Below are positions 25,546 to 34,842 of a stretch of 60,187 bases of DNA, in pieces. The translations under genes were made by a program, and so were the position numbers. Below the pieces are notes generated by a model that was not told the DNA's origin, made no database searches, and saw nothing but the letters and a program-made list of their open reading frames with translations. The stretch covers positions 1-60,187 of the forward strand of contig CANJIU010000055.1 of assembly GCA_947474365.1 (NCBI GenBank), written 5' to 3'. Each line of letters opens with the position of its first letter. Position 1 is the first letter of the stretch. The stretch comes from Opitutia bacterium (GTDB taxonomy: Bacteria > Verrucomicrobiota > Verrucomicrobiia > Opitutales > Opitutaceae).

Positions 25546-27540
25546 ATGAAACCCGATCACCTCCTGATCGTACGGTTGATTCTGCTCGTGATCGGGAGCC
25601 AGCTGGAACTTCGTGCCGCTGAAACCAGCGTCGATGTCGTGGTCTATGGCGGCAATGCCGCCGGTGCGGTCGCGGCGGTGCAAGTCAGCCGGATGGGGGG
25701 CACGGTCGTGCTGCTCGAGCCCGGTCCCGCAATTGGCGGGCTCACCACCGGTGGGCTTGGCGCGACCGATGTCGGCGAAAAACGGGCCGTCGGCGGCATC
25801 GCGCACGAGTTCTACCGGCGGATGTACGAATACTACGAGACATCCGGGGCCTGGCGCAGCGAAACCCGGGCCGCCTATGTGCCCCGGCATCCGTTGAACA
25901 TTTCCGACTCGATGCGACTGCATTGGTTTTTCGAGCCGCACGTTGCGACCCGAATTCTCAGCGGATTTCTCGCCGAGGCCAACGTGCCGGTGCACGTCGG
26001 TGCGCGGTTGGACCGTGAGCACGGTGTTCGGAAGGAAAACGGCCGCATCACCGCCATCACCTTGCTCGATGGACGGGTGTTTCGTGGTCGCACGTTTATC
26101 GATACGACCTACGAGGGTGACCTCATGGCGGCGGCCGGAGTGAGTTATGTGATCGGGCGCGAGGCGAACAGCCTTTACGGAGAGACCCTGAACGGCGTCC
26201 GCTTGGTTTCGGAAGGTACGACGGCCGGCATCGATCCGTACGTGCGGGTTGGCGACCCAACGGGTGGCCTGCTGCCGCGCATCGACGCGGGAGCCCCTGG
26301 GATTCCCGGCGGGCGGCACGCGGGAGTGCAGGCGTACAACTTCCGCGTCTGCCTGACGGATGTGGCGGAGAACCGCGTGCCGTTTGTTCGGCCACCAAAC
26401 TACGATCCGTTGCAATACGAGCTTCTGCTGCGTTCACTCGCCGGCCGCAGCGTCACCCCCGGCCCGCATCTGTTCACGCTTTCGCCGATGCCGAACCGGA
26501 AGACGGATTCGAATAACCGAAATCATTTCTCCACCGACTATGTGGGGCGTAGCCACGGCTGGGCCGAGGCGAGTTACGCGGAACGCGAGCGCCTCTGGCA
26601 GGAACACAAGGACTACACCCAGGGCTTTTTCTGGTTTCTGGCGAACGACCCCCGCGTACCGGAGGACGTGCGCCGCGAGTCGGGCCGCTGGGGATTGGCG
26701 CGCGATGAGTTTGTCGCGACGGGCCACTGGCCGTTTCAGCTCTATGTCCGCGAAGCGCGGCGGCTGATCGGTGAGGCGGTCGTGACGGAGCACGACTGCC
26801 GGCGCGAGACAATCGCACCCGATCCCGTGGCGCTTGCTTCGTATGCGATGGATTCGCATGCGGTGGGCATGTTCGTCGACGACCGGGGCCGCCTCCGGCT
26901 TGAGGGCGCGTTTCTGGAAATGATCGGCCCGTTTCCGGTTAGCTATCGCGCGCTGCTGCCCAAGCGCTCGGAATGCACAAACCTCCTCGTGCCGGTCTGT
27001 CTTTCGGCCAGCCACGTCGCCTATGGGTCGGTCCGGATGGAACCAGTCTTTATGATGCTGGGACAGTCGGCCGCCACCGCGGGGATGTTGGCGCAGCGCA
27101 GCGGTCAGACGTTGCACACTCTGCCGTACGAGACGCTGGGCGCACGTCTGCGCGCCGACGGGCAGGTGCTCACTCCGCCGGCGCGCTCGAATCCTGGGCG
27201 CGGCCTCAAGGGTCCGGCGCCGACGGAGGCGCTGGACGCGGTCGCCAGGCTGCAGCGGCGCGGTTTCTTCGCGGCGGCCGAAGCCTCGATTAACACGTGG
27301 CAGACCGCCGCGCGGCCCGGCGCTGTGACGGAAGCCGCGCGGGTGATCGCTTTGATCACCGCGGTCGCCCAACGGTTCGATCCCCGTGTTGACAATCTTG
27401 AAGGTGCGTTGACTGCATTGCAAAAGCAGCGGATTGAAATCGATCCGAGTTCGTGGCGACGGCGCGATGGGGCGGAAGCGGGGCTGGAGGGTGAGACCGT
27501 CGCGACGGTGCTCGTTCAGCTTTCCCGAGCGTTTCCCTGA
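25546..27540 (+). CDS. FAD-dependent oxidoreductase (FAD_oxidored family)
   Basis: A 664-residue exported flavoprotein. The signal-like N-terminus (residues 3-22) is followed by the dinucleotide-binding motif VVYGGNAAGAVAAVQVSRMGG and GGLTTGGLGATDVG, characteristic of the FAD-dependent oxidoreductases abundant in Verrucomicrobia and Planctomycetes. Conserved downstream segments include FIDTTYEGDLMAAAGVSYVIGRE, YNFRVCLT and VCLSASHVAYGSVRMEPVFMMLGQSAATAG. The substrate is unknown; sugar or polyol oxidation is often proposed. The start at 25546 gives the signal peptide and lies eight bases after the receptor gene. The gene converges on nasA with a 17-bp gap. Confidence 0.87.
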   Translation: MKPDHLLIVRLILLVIGSQLELRAAETSVDVVVYGGNAAGAVAAVQVSRMGGTVVLLEPGPAIGGLTTGGLGATDVGEKRAVGGIAHEFYRRMYEYYETSGAWRSETRAAYVPRHPLNISDSMRLHWFFEPHVATRILSGFLAEANVPVHVGARLDREHGVRKENGRITAITLLDGRVFRGRTFIDTTYEGDLMAAAGVSYVIGREANSLYGETLNGVRLVSEGTTAGIDPYVRVGDPTGGLLPRIDAGAPGIPGGRHAGVQAYNFRVCLTDVAENRVPFVRPPNYDPLQYELLLRSLAGRSVTPGPHLFTLSPMPNRKTDSNNRNHFSTDYVGRSHGWAEASYAERERLWQEHKDYTQGFFWFLANDPRVPEDVRRESGRWGLARDEFVATGHWPFQLYVREARRLIGEAVVTEHDCRRETIAPDPVALASYAMDSHAVGMFVDDRGRLRLEGAFLEMIGPFPVSYRALLPKRSECTNLLVPVCLSASHVAYGSVRMEPVFMMLGQSAATAGMLAQRSGQTLHTLPYETLGARLRADGQVLTPPARSNPGRGLKGPAPTEALDAVARLQRRGFFAAAEASINTWQTAARPGAVTEAARVIALITAVAQRFDPRVDNLEGALTALQKQRIEIDPSSWRRRDGAEAGLEGETVATVLVQLSRAFP

Positions 27541-27557
27541 GGCGGCATGCCTCGGCG

Positions 27558-29771
27558 TTACGCGCGCGACACCGCAACGGCGCAGGCCTTGTAGCCGGGT
27601 TGGCGGGAATGGGGATCGAACGATGCGAAGGTCAGCCGGTTTACCGCTGCGAAATGCATCGGGAGAAATATCTGGCGGCGCTGCACGGTGGACGTGACCA
27701 CTGCCACCGCTTTGGCGTGCCCGCGACGTGATCGGATCGTGACGTTGTCGCCTGGGGCGATGGATAATTCCGCGGCGTCGTCTGGGTGAATTTCCACCGT
27801 GAGTACGGTCGGTGCGAGTTTGCGGAGCACAGCGCTCTTGTCGGTACGCGATCCCGTATGCCATTGTGCCGACGAACCGCGGCCGGTCATCAGGAGGAAT
27901 GGATAGTCTTTGTTCGGCGGCTCCGCCATTGGGCGTGGCGGGTCAAAAAAGAAACGGGCGCGGGTGTCGGGGGTGAAAAACTTCCCGTTCGAGAACAGTC
28001 GCCGTTCGCGGTTTTCGCCGAGGTCGGACCGTGATCGGATCGATTCGGGGAACGGCCACTGGATTCCGCCGGCCCCGTCGATCTGGGCGTAGTCGCGTAT
28101 GCCGCTGAAATCGCAGGGTTGGCCACGCGAAAGATCCTTCAAAATTTGAAACGCGGCTTCGGGCGAGCGCCAGGCTTGAAAGAATTCGCCGCAACCCCAG
28201 GCGTCGGCCACCAGTCGGAAGATGGCGAAATCGCTTAAGGCCTGCCCGGGCGCGCGGACCACTTTTTTGACCACTCCCAGCCGGCGTTCGCTGTTGATCA
28301 GCGTCCCTTCCTTCTCGCCCCAGCCCGCGGCGGGCAGGACGAGGTCGGCCATTTTTGCGGTTTCGGTGGTCGTGTACATGTCTTGCACGACGAGAAAATC
28401 GAGTTTCCCAAAAATCTCCCGCGCGCGACTCTGGTTGATCCAGGAATGCGCAGTGTTGGTCGCAATCACCCAGAGGCCGCGGATTTCACCACGGTCAATT
28501 GCGTCGAGGATTTGATCGTAGGCGTAGCCGGTTCGTTCCGGGATGACGGAGGGGGGGAGTCCGATGATTCCGGCAACCTTCGAACGGTGTTCAGCGTTGG
28601 AGAAATCGTAGCCGCCGAGCAGCGAGGTGGCATTGCCGAACAGGCGCGAACCCATGGCATTGCATTGGCCGGTGATCGAGTTGGCGCCAGTGCCGGGACG
28701 GCCGATGTTACCCGTCATGAGGGCAAGATTGATGATTGCCTGGGCGGTGCGGGTGGCCTCGTGGCTCTGATTTACGCCCATCGTCCACCACAGGGAAACG
28801 CGTTCCCGCGTTCCGATGATTTCGGCGAGGCGTTCCAAGGTGGCAACGGGCACGCCGGTTTCGGCGGACACGTGTGCCGGGGTAAACTCCCGGACGAAGG
28901 CGGAAAATTCTTCGAAGCCGCTCGTGTGTGCCGCGATGAAGTCGCGCTTGATCGTGCCTCGGATAACGAGGAGGTGGGCCAGACCGTAGAGAAGCGTCAG
29001 ATCACTCTTGGGCCGAAGGGAAACGTGGAGCGTCGCGGCTTGCGCGGTCTCGGTTGCCCGTGGGTCGATGATGACGATGTCCGGATTGCGGCGGTTCATC
29101 ATCACGCGCTGCCACATGATGGGATGGGCGATGCAGGGGTTGGCGCCGATAAAGATGAGTGCGTCACTCTCCTCGAAATCAGCGTACGTAAACGGTGGGG
29201 CGTCGAAGCCGAAGGACTGCTTATAGGCGACGTGGGAGGTGGCCATGCACTGCCGGGTGTTCGAATCGACGTGGAGCAGGCCCATGCCGAATTTGGCGAG
29301 AGCACCGAGCAGCGCCATCTCCTCCGTCACGATTTGTCCCGTGCTGAGGACGGCGACCGCGTGGGGCCCTGCTTCTTGCTGGATGCGTTTGAAGTTCGAC
29401 GTCAGAGCCGCGAGCGCGCGTTCCCAAGAGACGGGTGCCAATGCGCCGGTGGCGGTGTTGCGCAGTAGGGGCGCCGTGGCGCGATCCGGTGCGGCGAGCG
29501 GAGCGAGGGCCTCCCAGCCCTTCGGGCAGGCCATGCCCAAGTTTATCGGATACGTCGGATCGGCGGAGAGGTTGATTGCCTCGCCGAGGTCGTTGAGATG
29601 GATTTGGAGAGCGCAACCGGTGCTGCAAAAGCCGCAGATTGAGCGGGTCGTCGCGGCCGGATTCAGCCGGGCGGGGACGCGTCCCAGGCCAAAGTCCGCT
29701 GGGCGTAGCACCATGGCGGAGGTCATCGGCCCGGTGCGGGCGTGCAACAGCCGGTCGAGCGATGTCTTCAT
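27558..29771 (-). CDS. nasA: Assimilatory nitrate reductase catalytic subunit
   Basis: A 737-residue Mo-bisMGD enzyme reducing nitrate to nitrite. The N-terminal [4Fe-4S] cysteines are C46, C49, C53 and C82 (CGFCSTGC...ACPKGW). Conserved molybdopterin segments follow (DALIFIGANPCIAHPIMWQR, WWTMGVNQSHEATRTAQAI, LMTGNIGRPGTGANSITGQCNAMGSR), with the C-terminal dinucleotide-binding domain (LLMTGRGSSAQWHTGSRT). No Tat signal is present, so it is cytoplasmic. The extra C-terminal [2Fe-2S] domain of some NasA proteins is absent. Its start overlaps the stop of the ferredoxin/anchor gene (ATGA), which implies that protein is its electron donor. The open frame extends upstream to 30692, but that part is out of frame within the preceding gene. 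Confidence 0.93.
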   Translation of the reverse strand: MKTSLDRLLHARTGPMTSAMVLRPADFGLGRVPARLNPAATTRSICGFCSTGCALQIHLNDLGEAINLSADPTYPINLGMACPKGWEALAPLAAPDRATAPLLRNTATGALAPVSWERALAALTSNFKRIQQEAGPHAVAVLSTGQIVTEEMALLGALAKFGMGLLHVDSNTRQCMATSHVAYKQSFGFDAPPFTYADFEESDALIFIGANPCIAHPIMWQRVMMNRRNPDIVIIDPRATETAQAATLHVSLRPKSDLTLLYGLAHLLVIRGTIKRDFIAAHTSGFEEFSAFVREFTPAHVSAETGVPVATLERLAEIIGTRERVSLWWTMGVNQSHEATRTAQAIINLALMTGNIGRPGTGANSITGQCNAMGSRLFGNATSLLGGYDFSNAEHRSKVAGIIGLPPSVIPERTGYAYDQILDAIDRGEIRGLWVIATNTAHSWINQSRAREIFGKLDFLVVQDMYTTTETAKMADLVLPAAGWGEKEGTLINSERRLGVVKKVVRAPGQALSDFAIFRLVADAWGCGEFFQAWRSPEAAFQILKDLSRGQPCDFSGIRDYAQIDGAGGIQWPFPESIRSRSDLGENRERRLFSNGKFFTPDTRARFFFDPPRPMAEPPNKDYPFLLMTGRGSSAQWHTGSRTDKSAVLRKLAPTVLTVEIHPDDAAELSIAPGDNVTIRSRRGHAKAVAVVTSTVQRRQIFLPMHFAAVNRLTFASFDPHSRQPGYKACAVAVSRA

Positions 29772-31210
29772 GCGGGCTGGCCGGGCATCTTGGGCGCGTC
29801 GACGGCGCGGAAGAAAAGCAGGCGTTCGAGCAGTTCGCCGGCGATGAGAAAAGCGAGCGCTGTCCAGCCGGGAAACGTCAGCAAGAGGACGACGGAAATC
29901 AATGCGAGCCCCTCGCGTGCCGCGACGAGGGCGGTGAGCGGTCCGCGTTGGAGGTGCGCCGAGCGGCTTTGGCCATGCTGAGTCCGGGATTCCCAAGCGA
30001 TTTTGGAAAGAAGAACCAGCGCAGCGACTGGTGGGGAGGTGAGCGTCAGCGCGACGATTAGCGCGGTGCCGAAAAAGCGCGGCATCGTTTGGCCTGCGCG
30101 CCAGAACTGCCGGCGCGTATCGATGTAGATCATCGCGGAGCAGTAGAGTGCGATCACGCCGATGCCGGCACTTGCGGCGATGAGCCGGGGAAAGATGAGG
30201 GTTACCGTGGCGAGGCCGAACCACGCTCCGAACGCCAAGGCTTCGCGGCTGAGCCAGCTCTTGCGCCAACCGAGAAATATCCGCCAGGCCCGGAGCGGCT
30301 GCCCAAGATGAAACACGCTCGCGCCCAAGCCGAGCGCTCCGGCGATCCAGGAGTAAAGTGTCACGTAATAGGTGACACTTTCTGGGGTGGTCGTGGACCT
30401 CACGGTGGCGGCGCCGGCGAGACCGACGGCGACGGGCATCAGTGTGAGCATCACGACGAGGGGCCAATGGGCGGGCTGGACACGGAGGGTCGTGGCGTCG
30501 CCAGCGACCAGATTGGGCGGAAACGTTCGCGCGGAGAGGTAGCGGGTGGTGGGCGCGGTGTACGACGGATCTGGCGCGGCCGGAAGGAAGGAGGGAGAGA
30601 CAGCGACAGGAACCGTCACGATTTTTATCGCGTGAGTTGGACAGGCCTGAGCGCACGCCGGTGCCTCGCCTTCGGCCAGCCGGCTGTGACACATGTCACA
30701 TTTGCGAACGATGCCGAGGCGCGCGGAATATTTGGGAACGTCGTACGGGCATTTCAGAATACAGTAGCTGCAGCCGATACACTGGTCGTCGAGGTGGCGG
30801 ACGATTCCTGTCACCGCATCCTTTTCGTACGCGAGGACCGGACATCCGTTCAGGCACGCGGGGTCGGCGCAGTGGTGACACGCGGCCGTGACCGTTTGGG
30901 TGAAGGGATGGGCGCGGCTGGGACTGACGAGAAGCCCGACGTCGCGCCACGTTTCGTCTTCGTCGAGCCCGTTGAGGGAATGGCAGGCAGCGACGCAGGA
31001 TTTGCAGCCGGTGCAGGAATCGAGGTCGACCTGAAATGCGTATTGCTCGCCGGGCCTTGGGGCCGTGAGCGGGATCAGCTGGGACGTCAGCGGCGCGACC
31101 AGCGCGGCGGCGTCCGACGCATGCGCAGTGGCGAAGCGAGCGACGGGGGTGTCGAGGCGGTTCTGTTCAGCGAGGAGCTCGGAGAGAAAGTCTGGAATCG
31201 AGGTGGGCAT
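29768..31210 (-). CDS. Four-cluster ferredoxin fused to a DmsC-like membrane anchor
   Basis: A 480-residue fusion. Residues 60-195 contain 16 cysteines arranged as four [4Fe-4S] sites (C66/69/72/76, C111/114/119/123, C144/147/150/154, C171/174/186/190), as in DmsB/NrfC subunits. Residues from about 245 form a multi-helix domain like DmsC/YnfH, the quinol-oxidising anchor. No Tat signal is seen, so the iron-sulfur domain should face the cytoplasm. Placed between the nitrite-reductase genes and nasA, with an ATGA overlap to nasA, it probably feeds quinol electrons to NasA. The start at 31210 is preferred over 31252 because the extra 14 residues look unlike a domain. Fusion of the B and C subunits is the unusual feature. 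Confidence 0.87.
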   Translation of the reverse strand: MPTSIPDFLSELLAEQNRLDTPVARFATAHASDAAALVAPLTSQLIPLTAPRPGEQYAFQVDLDSCTGCKSCVAACHSLNGLDEDETWRDVGLLVSPSRAHPFTQTVTAACHHCADPACLNGCPVLAYEKDAVTGIVRHLDDQCIGCSYCILKCPYDVPKYSARLGIVRKCDMCHSRLAEGEAPACAQACPTHAIKIVTVPVAVSPSFLPAAPDPSYTAPTTRYLSARTFPPNLVAGDATTLRVQPAHWPLVVMLTLMPVAVGLAGAATVRSTTTPESVTYYVTLYSWIAGALGLGASVFHLGQPLRAWRIFLGWRKSWLSREALAFGAWFGLATVTLIFPRLIAASAGIGVIALYCSAMIYIDTRRQFWRAGQTMPRFFGTALIVALTLTSPPVAALVLLSKIAWESRTQHGQSRSAHLQRGPLTALVAAREGLALISVVLLLTFPGWTALAFLIAGELLERLLFFRAVDAPKMPGQPA

Positions 31211-31258
31211 CGCATTCGGCGGGTCGCACGGTGCGGAGCCCTCCACGCTCAACGTCGA

Positions 31259-33034
31259 TTAATACACGTCGCGGGCGTACCGCTTGGTGGTTCTCAGCAA
31301 TAGAACGTAGGCGGTCGCCTCGGCTGCGGTCTTCCCGCCTGCCCGTTCGATGACCGTGTGAAGCGCGGCGTCCACATCTTTGGCCATCCGGCTGGCGTCG
31401 CCGCAGACGTAGAAATGTGCGCCGGCCTCAAGCCAAGCGTAGAGTTCGGCCGCGTGCTCAAGCATCCGGTGCTGGACGTAGATCTTTTCCGCCTGGTCGC
31501 GTGAGAAGGCGGTGTCGAGGCGGGTGAGGACACCTTCCTGCTTCAAGGCAGCGAGTTCCTCCCGGTAAAGAAAGTCCGTGGCGGTGCGTTGGTCGCCGAA
31601 GAACAGCCAGTTTTTTCCTTTCGCACCCACCGCCTTGCGCTCGTGAAGAAACGCGCGAAACGGCGCTATGCCGGTGCCGGGTCCCACCATGATCATGGCT
31701 GCGTCGCCGTCCGTGGGCGGACGAAACGCCTTGTTGGAGTGAACAAAGACCCCGACCTGCGCTGATCCTGGCACGGCCCGCTCGGCGAGAAAGGTCGAGC
31801 ACACTCCCTTCCGTGGGCGACCGTCGTTTTCGTATCGGACGACCCCGACGGTCAGATGAACCTGGCCGGGGTGGGCCCTGGGCGAGGAGGAAATTGAGTA
31901 AAGGCGCGGCTGAAGTTTCCGGAGCCGACCGACGATTTCGGCGGGGGCAGGCACCTTGGGTTTGGAATGTTCGAATTTCGACTGAAGCAGGGCATCGATC
32001 ACGTGGAGAGGCAAAGTGGGCGTGGGCTCCAGAGTGGACGAACGCGCGGTGACCGGTGGAGCCAGTTCGCACAGGGCAAGCAAGTCTGCGGTGGGTTTGC
32101 CGAGATCGTAGAATTCGGTCAGTGCCCGGCGGAATGGGACGGTGCTGCCGTCAGGAGCGGGAACCGCTTCTTCTCCATCGCATCCCAATGTGGCCAGCAC
32201 CTCGGCGACGAGTGAGGGACAGTTGTGCGGGATTACCGCGAGGGCGTCTCCGGCTTCATAGAGGAGCCCGGAGCCCGAGAGATCGAATTCCACGTGATTC
32301 ACCTGCTTGGCTGAACCCGGTGCGTTGAGCGGGCGAGATGCAAGGAGTGGTGCGCGAAAGGGGTTCTTTTTCGAGTAGGCGGCGGGCGGGTCAGCTGTTG
32401 CGACCGGGGCCTCGGCAGGACCGGTTGGAATGGGCTGGAGACCGAGGTGAGAAAGGGCCGTGTTGAGCCACGTGGTGAATTTCTCCTCGTAGTCGAGATC
32501 GCAGTCGATGCGCGGGACGATTCGAGTGGCGCCATGTCTCTCCAGGTAGTTGTCAAAGTCCTGGCCGCATTTACAGAATTGAGTGTAGTTCGTGTCGCCG
32601 AGAGCGCAGACGCTGTAGCGGAGTGACGCGAGTGGTGCGGGCAGCGTGGCGACCTGAAGCGACGCATGCAGGGGCTTCGCGCTGTCGGGCGGTTCGCCGT
32701 CGCCGTAGGTACTGACGATGACGAGAAGGTTTATTTCGTTCGCGAGCTTCACCGGGTCAATTTGGGCCATGTCGAGTACGGCGGCGGCAAACCCGCGTTT
32801 CCCCGCTTCTTTTGCCGCCCGTTTGGCCAGGCCTTCTGCCGTGCCGGTCTGGGAACCAAACAGGATCGTCAGCGGGGTGAGGACACGCTGCGGCTGGGGA
32901 CCCAGTGCTGCGACTTGCGGGCTCGCGCCGCCCGAAGTGCGCGAGAATATTCCCGCGAAAAACCCGTTAAGCCAGGCGCGTTGCTCGGCGGAGAACGGTG
33001 CCGAATCAGGGATGAGCGGAATGGCGGTGCTCAT
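31259..33034 (-). CDS. Diflavin reductase, CysJ-like (sulfite reductase flavoprotein type)
   Basis: A 591-residue NADPH:acceptor reductase. After a short N-terminal segment (PFSAEQRAWLNGFFAGIFS) come a flavodoxin domain (LFGSQTGTAEGLAKRAAKEA, VSTYGDGEPPDSA), an FAD domain (RLYSISSSP, GVCSTFLAE) and a NADPH domain (MVGPGTGIAPFRAFLHER, FYVCGDASRMAKDV) ending ARDVY. It belongs to the CysJ/cytochrome P450 reductase family. It sits between nirA (ATGA overlap) and the ferredoxin/anchor gene, so NirA is its most likely acceptor. It could also serve the orphan CysI at 13433. Start 33034 is chosen from the overlap; the frame is open to 33286. Confidence 0.9.
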   Translation of the reverse strand: MSTAIPLIPDSAPFSAEQRAWLNGFFAGIFSRTSGGASPQVAALGPQPQRVLTPLTILFGSQTGTAEGLAKRAAKEAGKRGFAAAVLDMAQIDPVKLANEINLLVIVSTYGDGEPPDSAKPLHASLQVATLPAPLASLRYSVCALGDTNYTQFCKCGQDFDNYLERHGATRIVPRIDCDLDYEEKFTTWLNTALSHLGLQPIPTGPAEAPVATADPPAAYSKKNPFRAPLLASRPLNAPGSAKQVNHVEFDLSGSGLLYEAGDALAVIPHNCPSLVAEVLATLGCDGEEAVPAPDGSTVPFRRALTEFYDLGKPTADLLALCELAPPVTARSSTLEPTPTLPLHVIDALLQSKFEHSKPKVPAPAEIVGRLRKLQPRLYSISSSPRAHPGQVHLTVGVVRYENDGRPRKGVCSTFLAERAVPGSAQVGVFVHSNKAFRPPTDGDAAMIMVGPGTGIAPFRAFLHERKAVGAKGKNWLFFGDQRTATDFLYREELAALKQEGVLTRLDTAFSRDQAEKIYVQHRMLEHAAELYAWLEAGAHFYVCGDASRMAKDVDAALHTVIERAGGKTAAEATAYVLLLRTTKRYARDVY

Positions 33035-34842
33035 GTGGAGAGAAATTCCTGGAGTTCCTTGGGCGAATGACGTCGGGTCCATTGGACGAACGTCTCGCCG
33101 CGATCTTTCTTCGACTCGTACGTCGAAAAAATCTTCCCGACCAAGGCATTCACGTCGCCGGCGCGCACGCCGCGGAAGATCTCCCGGGCGATTCCCTGTT
33201 CGTGCTCCATGCCGCCACCCAGAACGATGTGATAGGCCTCGCTGCCATCGGAAAGTTTGGCGCCGACGAGTCCGATGTCGCCGCAATAGTGCTGGGCGCA
33301 GGAGTGGGGGCAGCCGGTGAAGTGGATGTTGGCGGGCGCGCTGAGCGGAACATTTTGTTGCAGGTGCTTTAGGAGCGCGACGGCGTGCGCCTTGGTGTCG
33401 GCGGCGGCATATTTGCAGCCGCGGATGCCCGTGCAGGCGACGATTCCACCGGCGGCGGATGAGGCCTCGGTGAAAAAACCGAGGCGGCGGACGGCACGGG
33501 AAACAGTTTCCACGAAAGCATCAGGTATGTGGGGAATCAGCAGGTTCTGCCAGACCGTGAGACGGAGGTCCCCGTTCGCGTAGTGCGTGGCCAGATCGGC
33601 GAGTGCATGCAGTTGCTTCGATGACATCTGGCCCACGGGAATTCCAACCCCGACGGAATTCATTCCCCGCTGGGCCTGTCGCCGCGCTCCGATCCAGGAA
33701 TGTTTCTCCACCGGGCGACGGGGCTCGCAGGCGACCAGGGGCAACGGGGAGAGGGGGAACGCGAGTTTCCGGGCGGTTTCGGCAAGGAATTTTGCGACGC
33801 CCCACTTTTCCAGCAGATATTTCAGCCGGGCTTTTTTTCGGTCGGTGCGATTGCCGTTCTCTGCGAACACGCGAATCATCGCGACGGCGAGTGCGACCGC
33901 TTCGGACGGCCTTACCAGCAGGCCGGTGTCGCGGGCAAAATCCTTGTGGCCCGTGATCCCGCCGAGTTGGACGCGAAAATAGACTCCCGGATCGGGTGGG
34001 TTTGAGATTGCAGATTTGAGCTGTGATATCGACGACGGCGTGACTCGGGTGGCGACGAACCCGATGTCATTGGTGTCGGCGGCGACGGACATGCTCCCTC
34101 CGTTGTCGAACGCGACGTTGAACTTGCGCGGCAGCCCATAGAGGTCGCGATGATTCAGGATGTAGTGGTGCAGCGCCTTGGCGTAGGGGCGCACGTCGAG
34201 TAGTTCGTCGGTCGCGAATCCACTGTCGGGTGACGCGGTGACGTTGCGGATGTTGTCCGCGCCCGCGCCGCGCGAAGTGAGTCCTAGATCTTGGACGCGG
34301 GTGAGAACCCGCACGATGTCGCGCGGCCTGAATTCACGCAGCTGTAGGTTCCCGCGGGTGGTGATGTCGATTCGGCCGTTGCCGAGTTCCGAGGCGAGCC
34401 GCGCCAGACCGTGGCATTGGCTGGCGCTGATTTCACAAGCCGGCACGCGCAGGCGAATCATGAAGCTGTCCTGCGCTGGCGCGACGTGGAAGAGGCCGAA
34501 CGTTTTGAATCGGTAGGTGTTTTCGGCGTCGGGCACCCGGTCCTCGTCAGCGTGGCGGAGTAGGCGATCCCATGCATCGAGGGGATTCTCGTCGTATTTC
34601 CAACGTTCCTCCTTGCATAGATCACCGAGCGGCGTGCCAAAGATCCGGGCTTCAGTTTCTGAAGCGAGATTGGAGGTTGCTGACGAGGCGGGCGAGGCGG
34701 TGAGGTGGCCCGAAGCGGTTTGACCCACAAAGGGGATTTGCCCGCTGGCGGTCACGCCGGCCATGAAACCCGCGAGGTACTCCTTCTGTATGGCCGAGAA
34801 TGCTCCGCCGGGAGGCGAAGGAGATATCGGCGGAGGTGTCAT
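33031..34842 (-). CDS. nirA: Ferredoxin-type nitrite reductase (NirA family)
   Basis: A 603-residue siroheme/[4Fe-4S] enzyme reducing nitrite to ammonium with six electrons. The ferredoxin-like half-domains (GRIDITTRGNLQLREF, GDLRLTVWQNLLIPHI) and the cofactor cysteines are present: ACTGIRGCKYAAADTKAHA (C-x5-C) and FTGCPHSCAQHYCGDIGLVG (C-x3-C). The CTG...C..A..TK pattern is nitrite- rather than sulfite-reductase-like. The N-terminus carries FSAIQKEYLAGFMAGV, nearly the same as in the following flavoprotein. ATG at 34842 is preferred over the GTG at 34851. Its siroheme probably comes from cobA-cbiX elsewhere in this window. Confidence 0.92.
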   Translation of the reverse strand: MTPPPISPSPPGGAFSAIQKEYLAGFMAGVTASGQIPFVGQTASGHLTASPASSATSNLASETEARIFGTPLGDLCKEERWKYDENPLDAWDRLLRHADEDRVPDAENTYRFKTFGLFHVAPAQDSFMIRLRVPACEISASQCHGLARLASELGNGRIDITTRGNLQLREFRPRDIVRVLTRVQDLGLTSRGAGADNIRNVTASPDSGFATDELLDVRPYAKALHHYILNHRDLYGLPRKFNVAFDNGGSMSVAADTNDIGFVATRVTPSSISQLKSAISNPPDPGVYFRVQLGGITGHKDFARDTGLLVRPSEAVALAVAMIRVFAENGNRTDRKKARLKYLLEKWGVAKFLAETARKLAFPLSPLPLVACEPRRPVEKHSWIGARRQAQRGMNSVGVGIPVGQMSSKQLHALADLATHYANGDLRLTVWQNLLIPHIPDAFVETVSRAVRRLGFFTEASSAAGGIVACTGIRGCKYAAADTKAHAVALLKHLQQNVPLSAPANIHFTGCPHSCAQHYCGDIGLVGAKLSDGSEAYHIVLGGGMEHEQGIAREIFRGVRAGDVNALVGKIFSTYESKKDRGETFVQWTRRHSPKELQEFLST

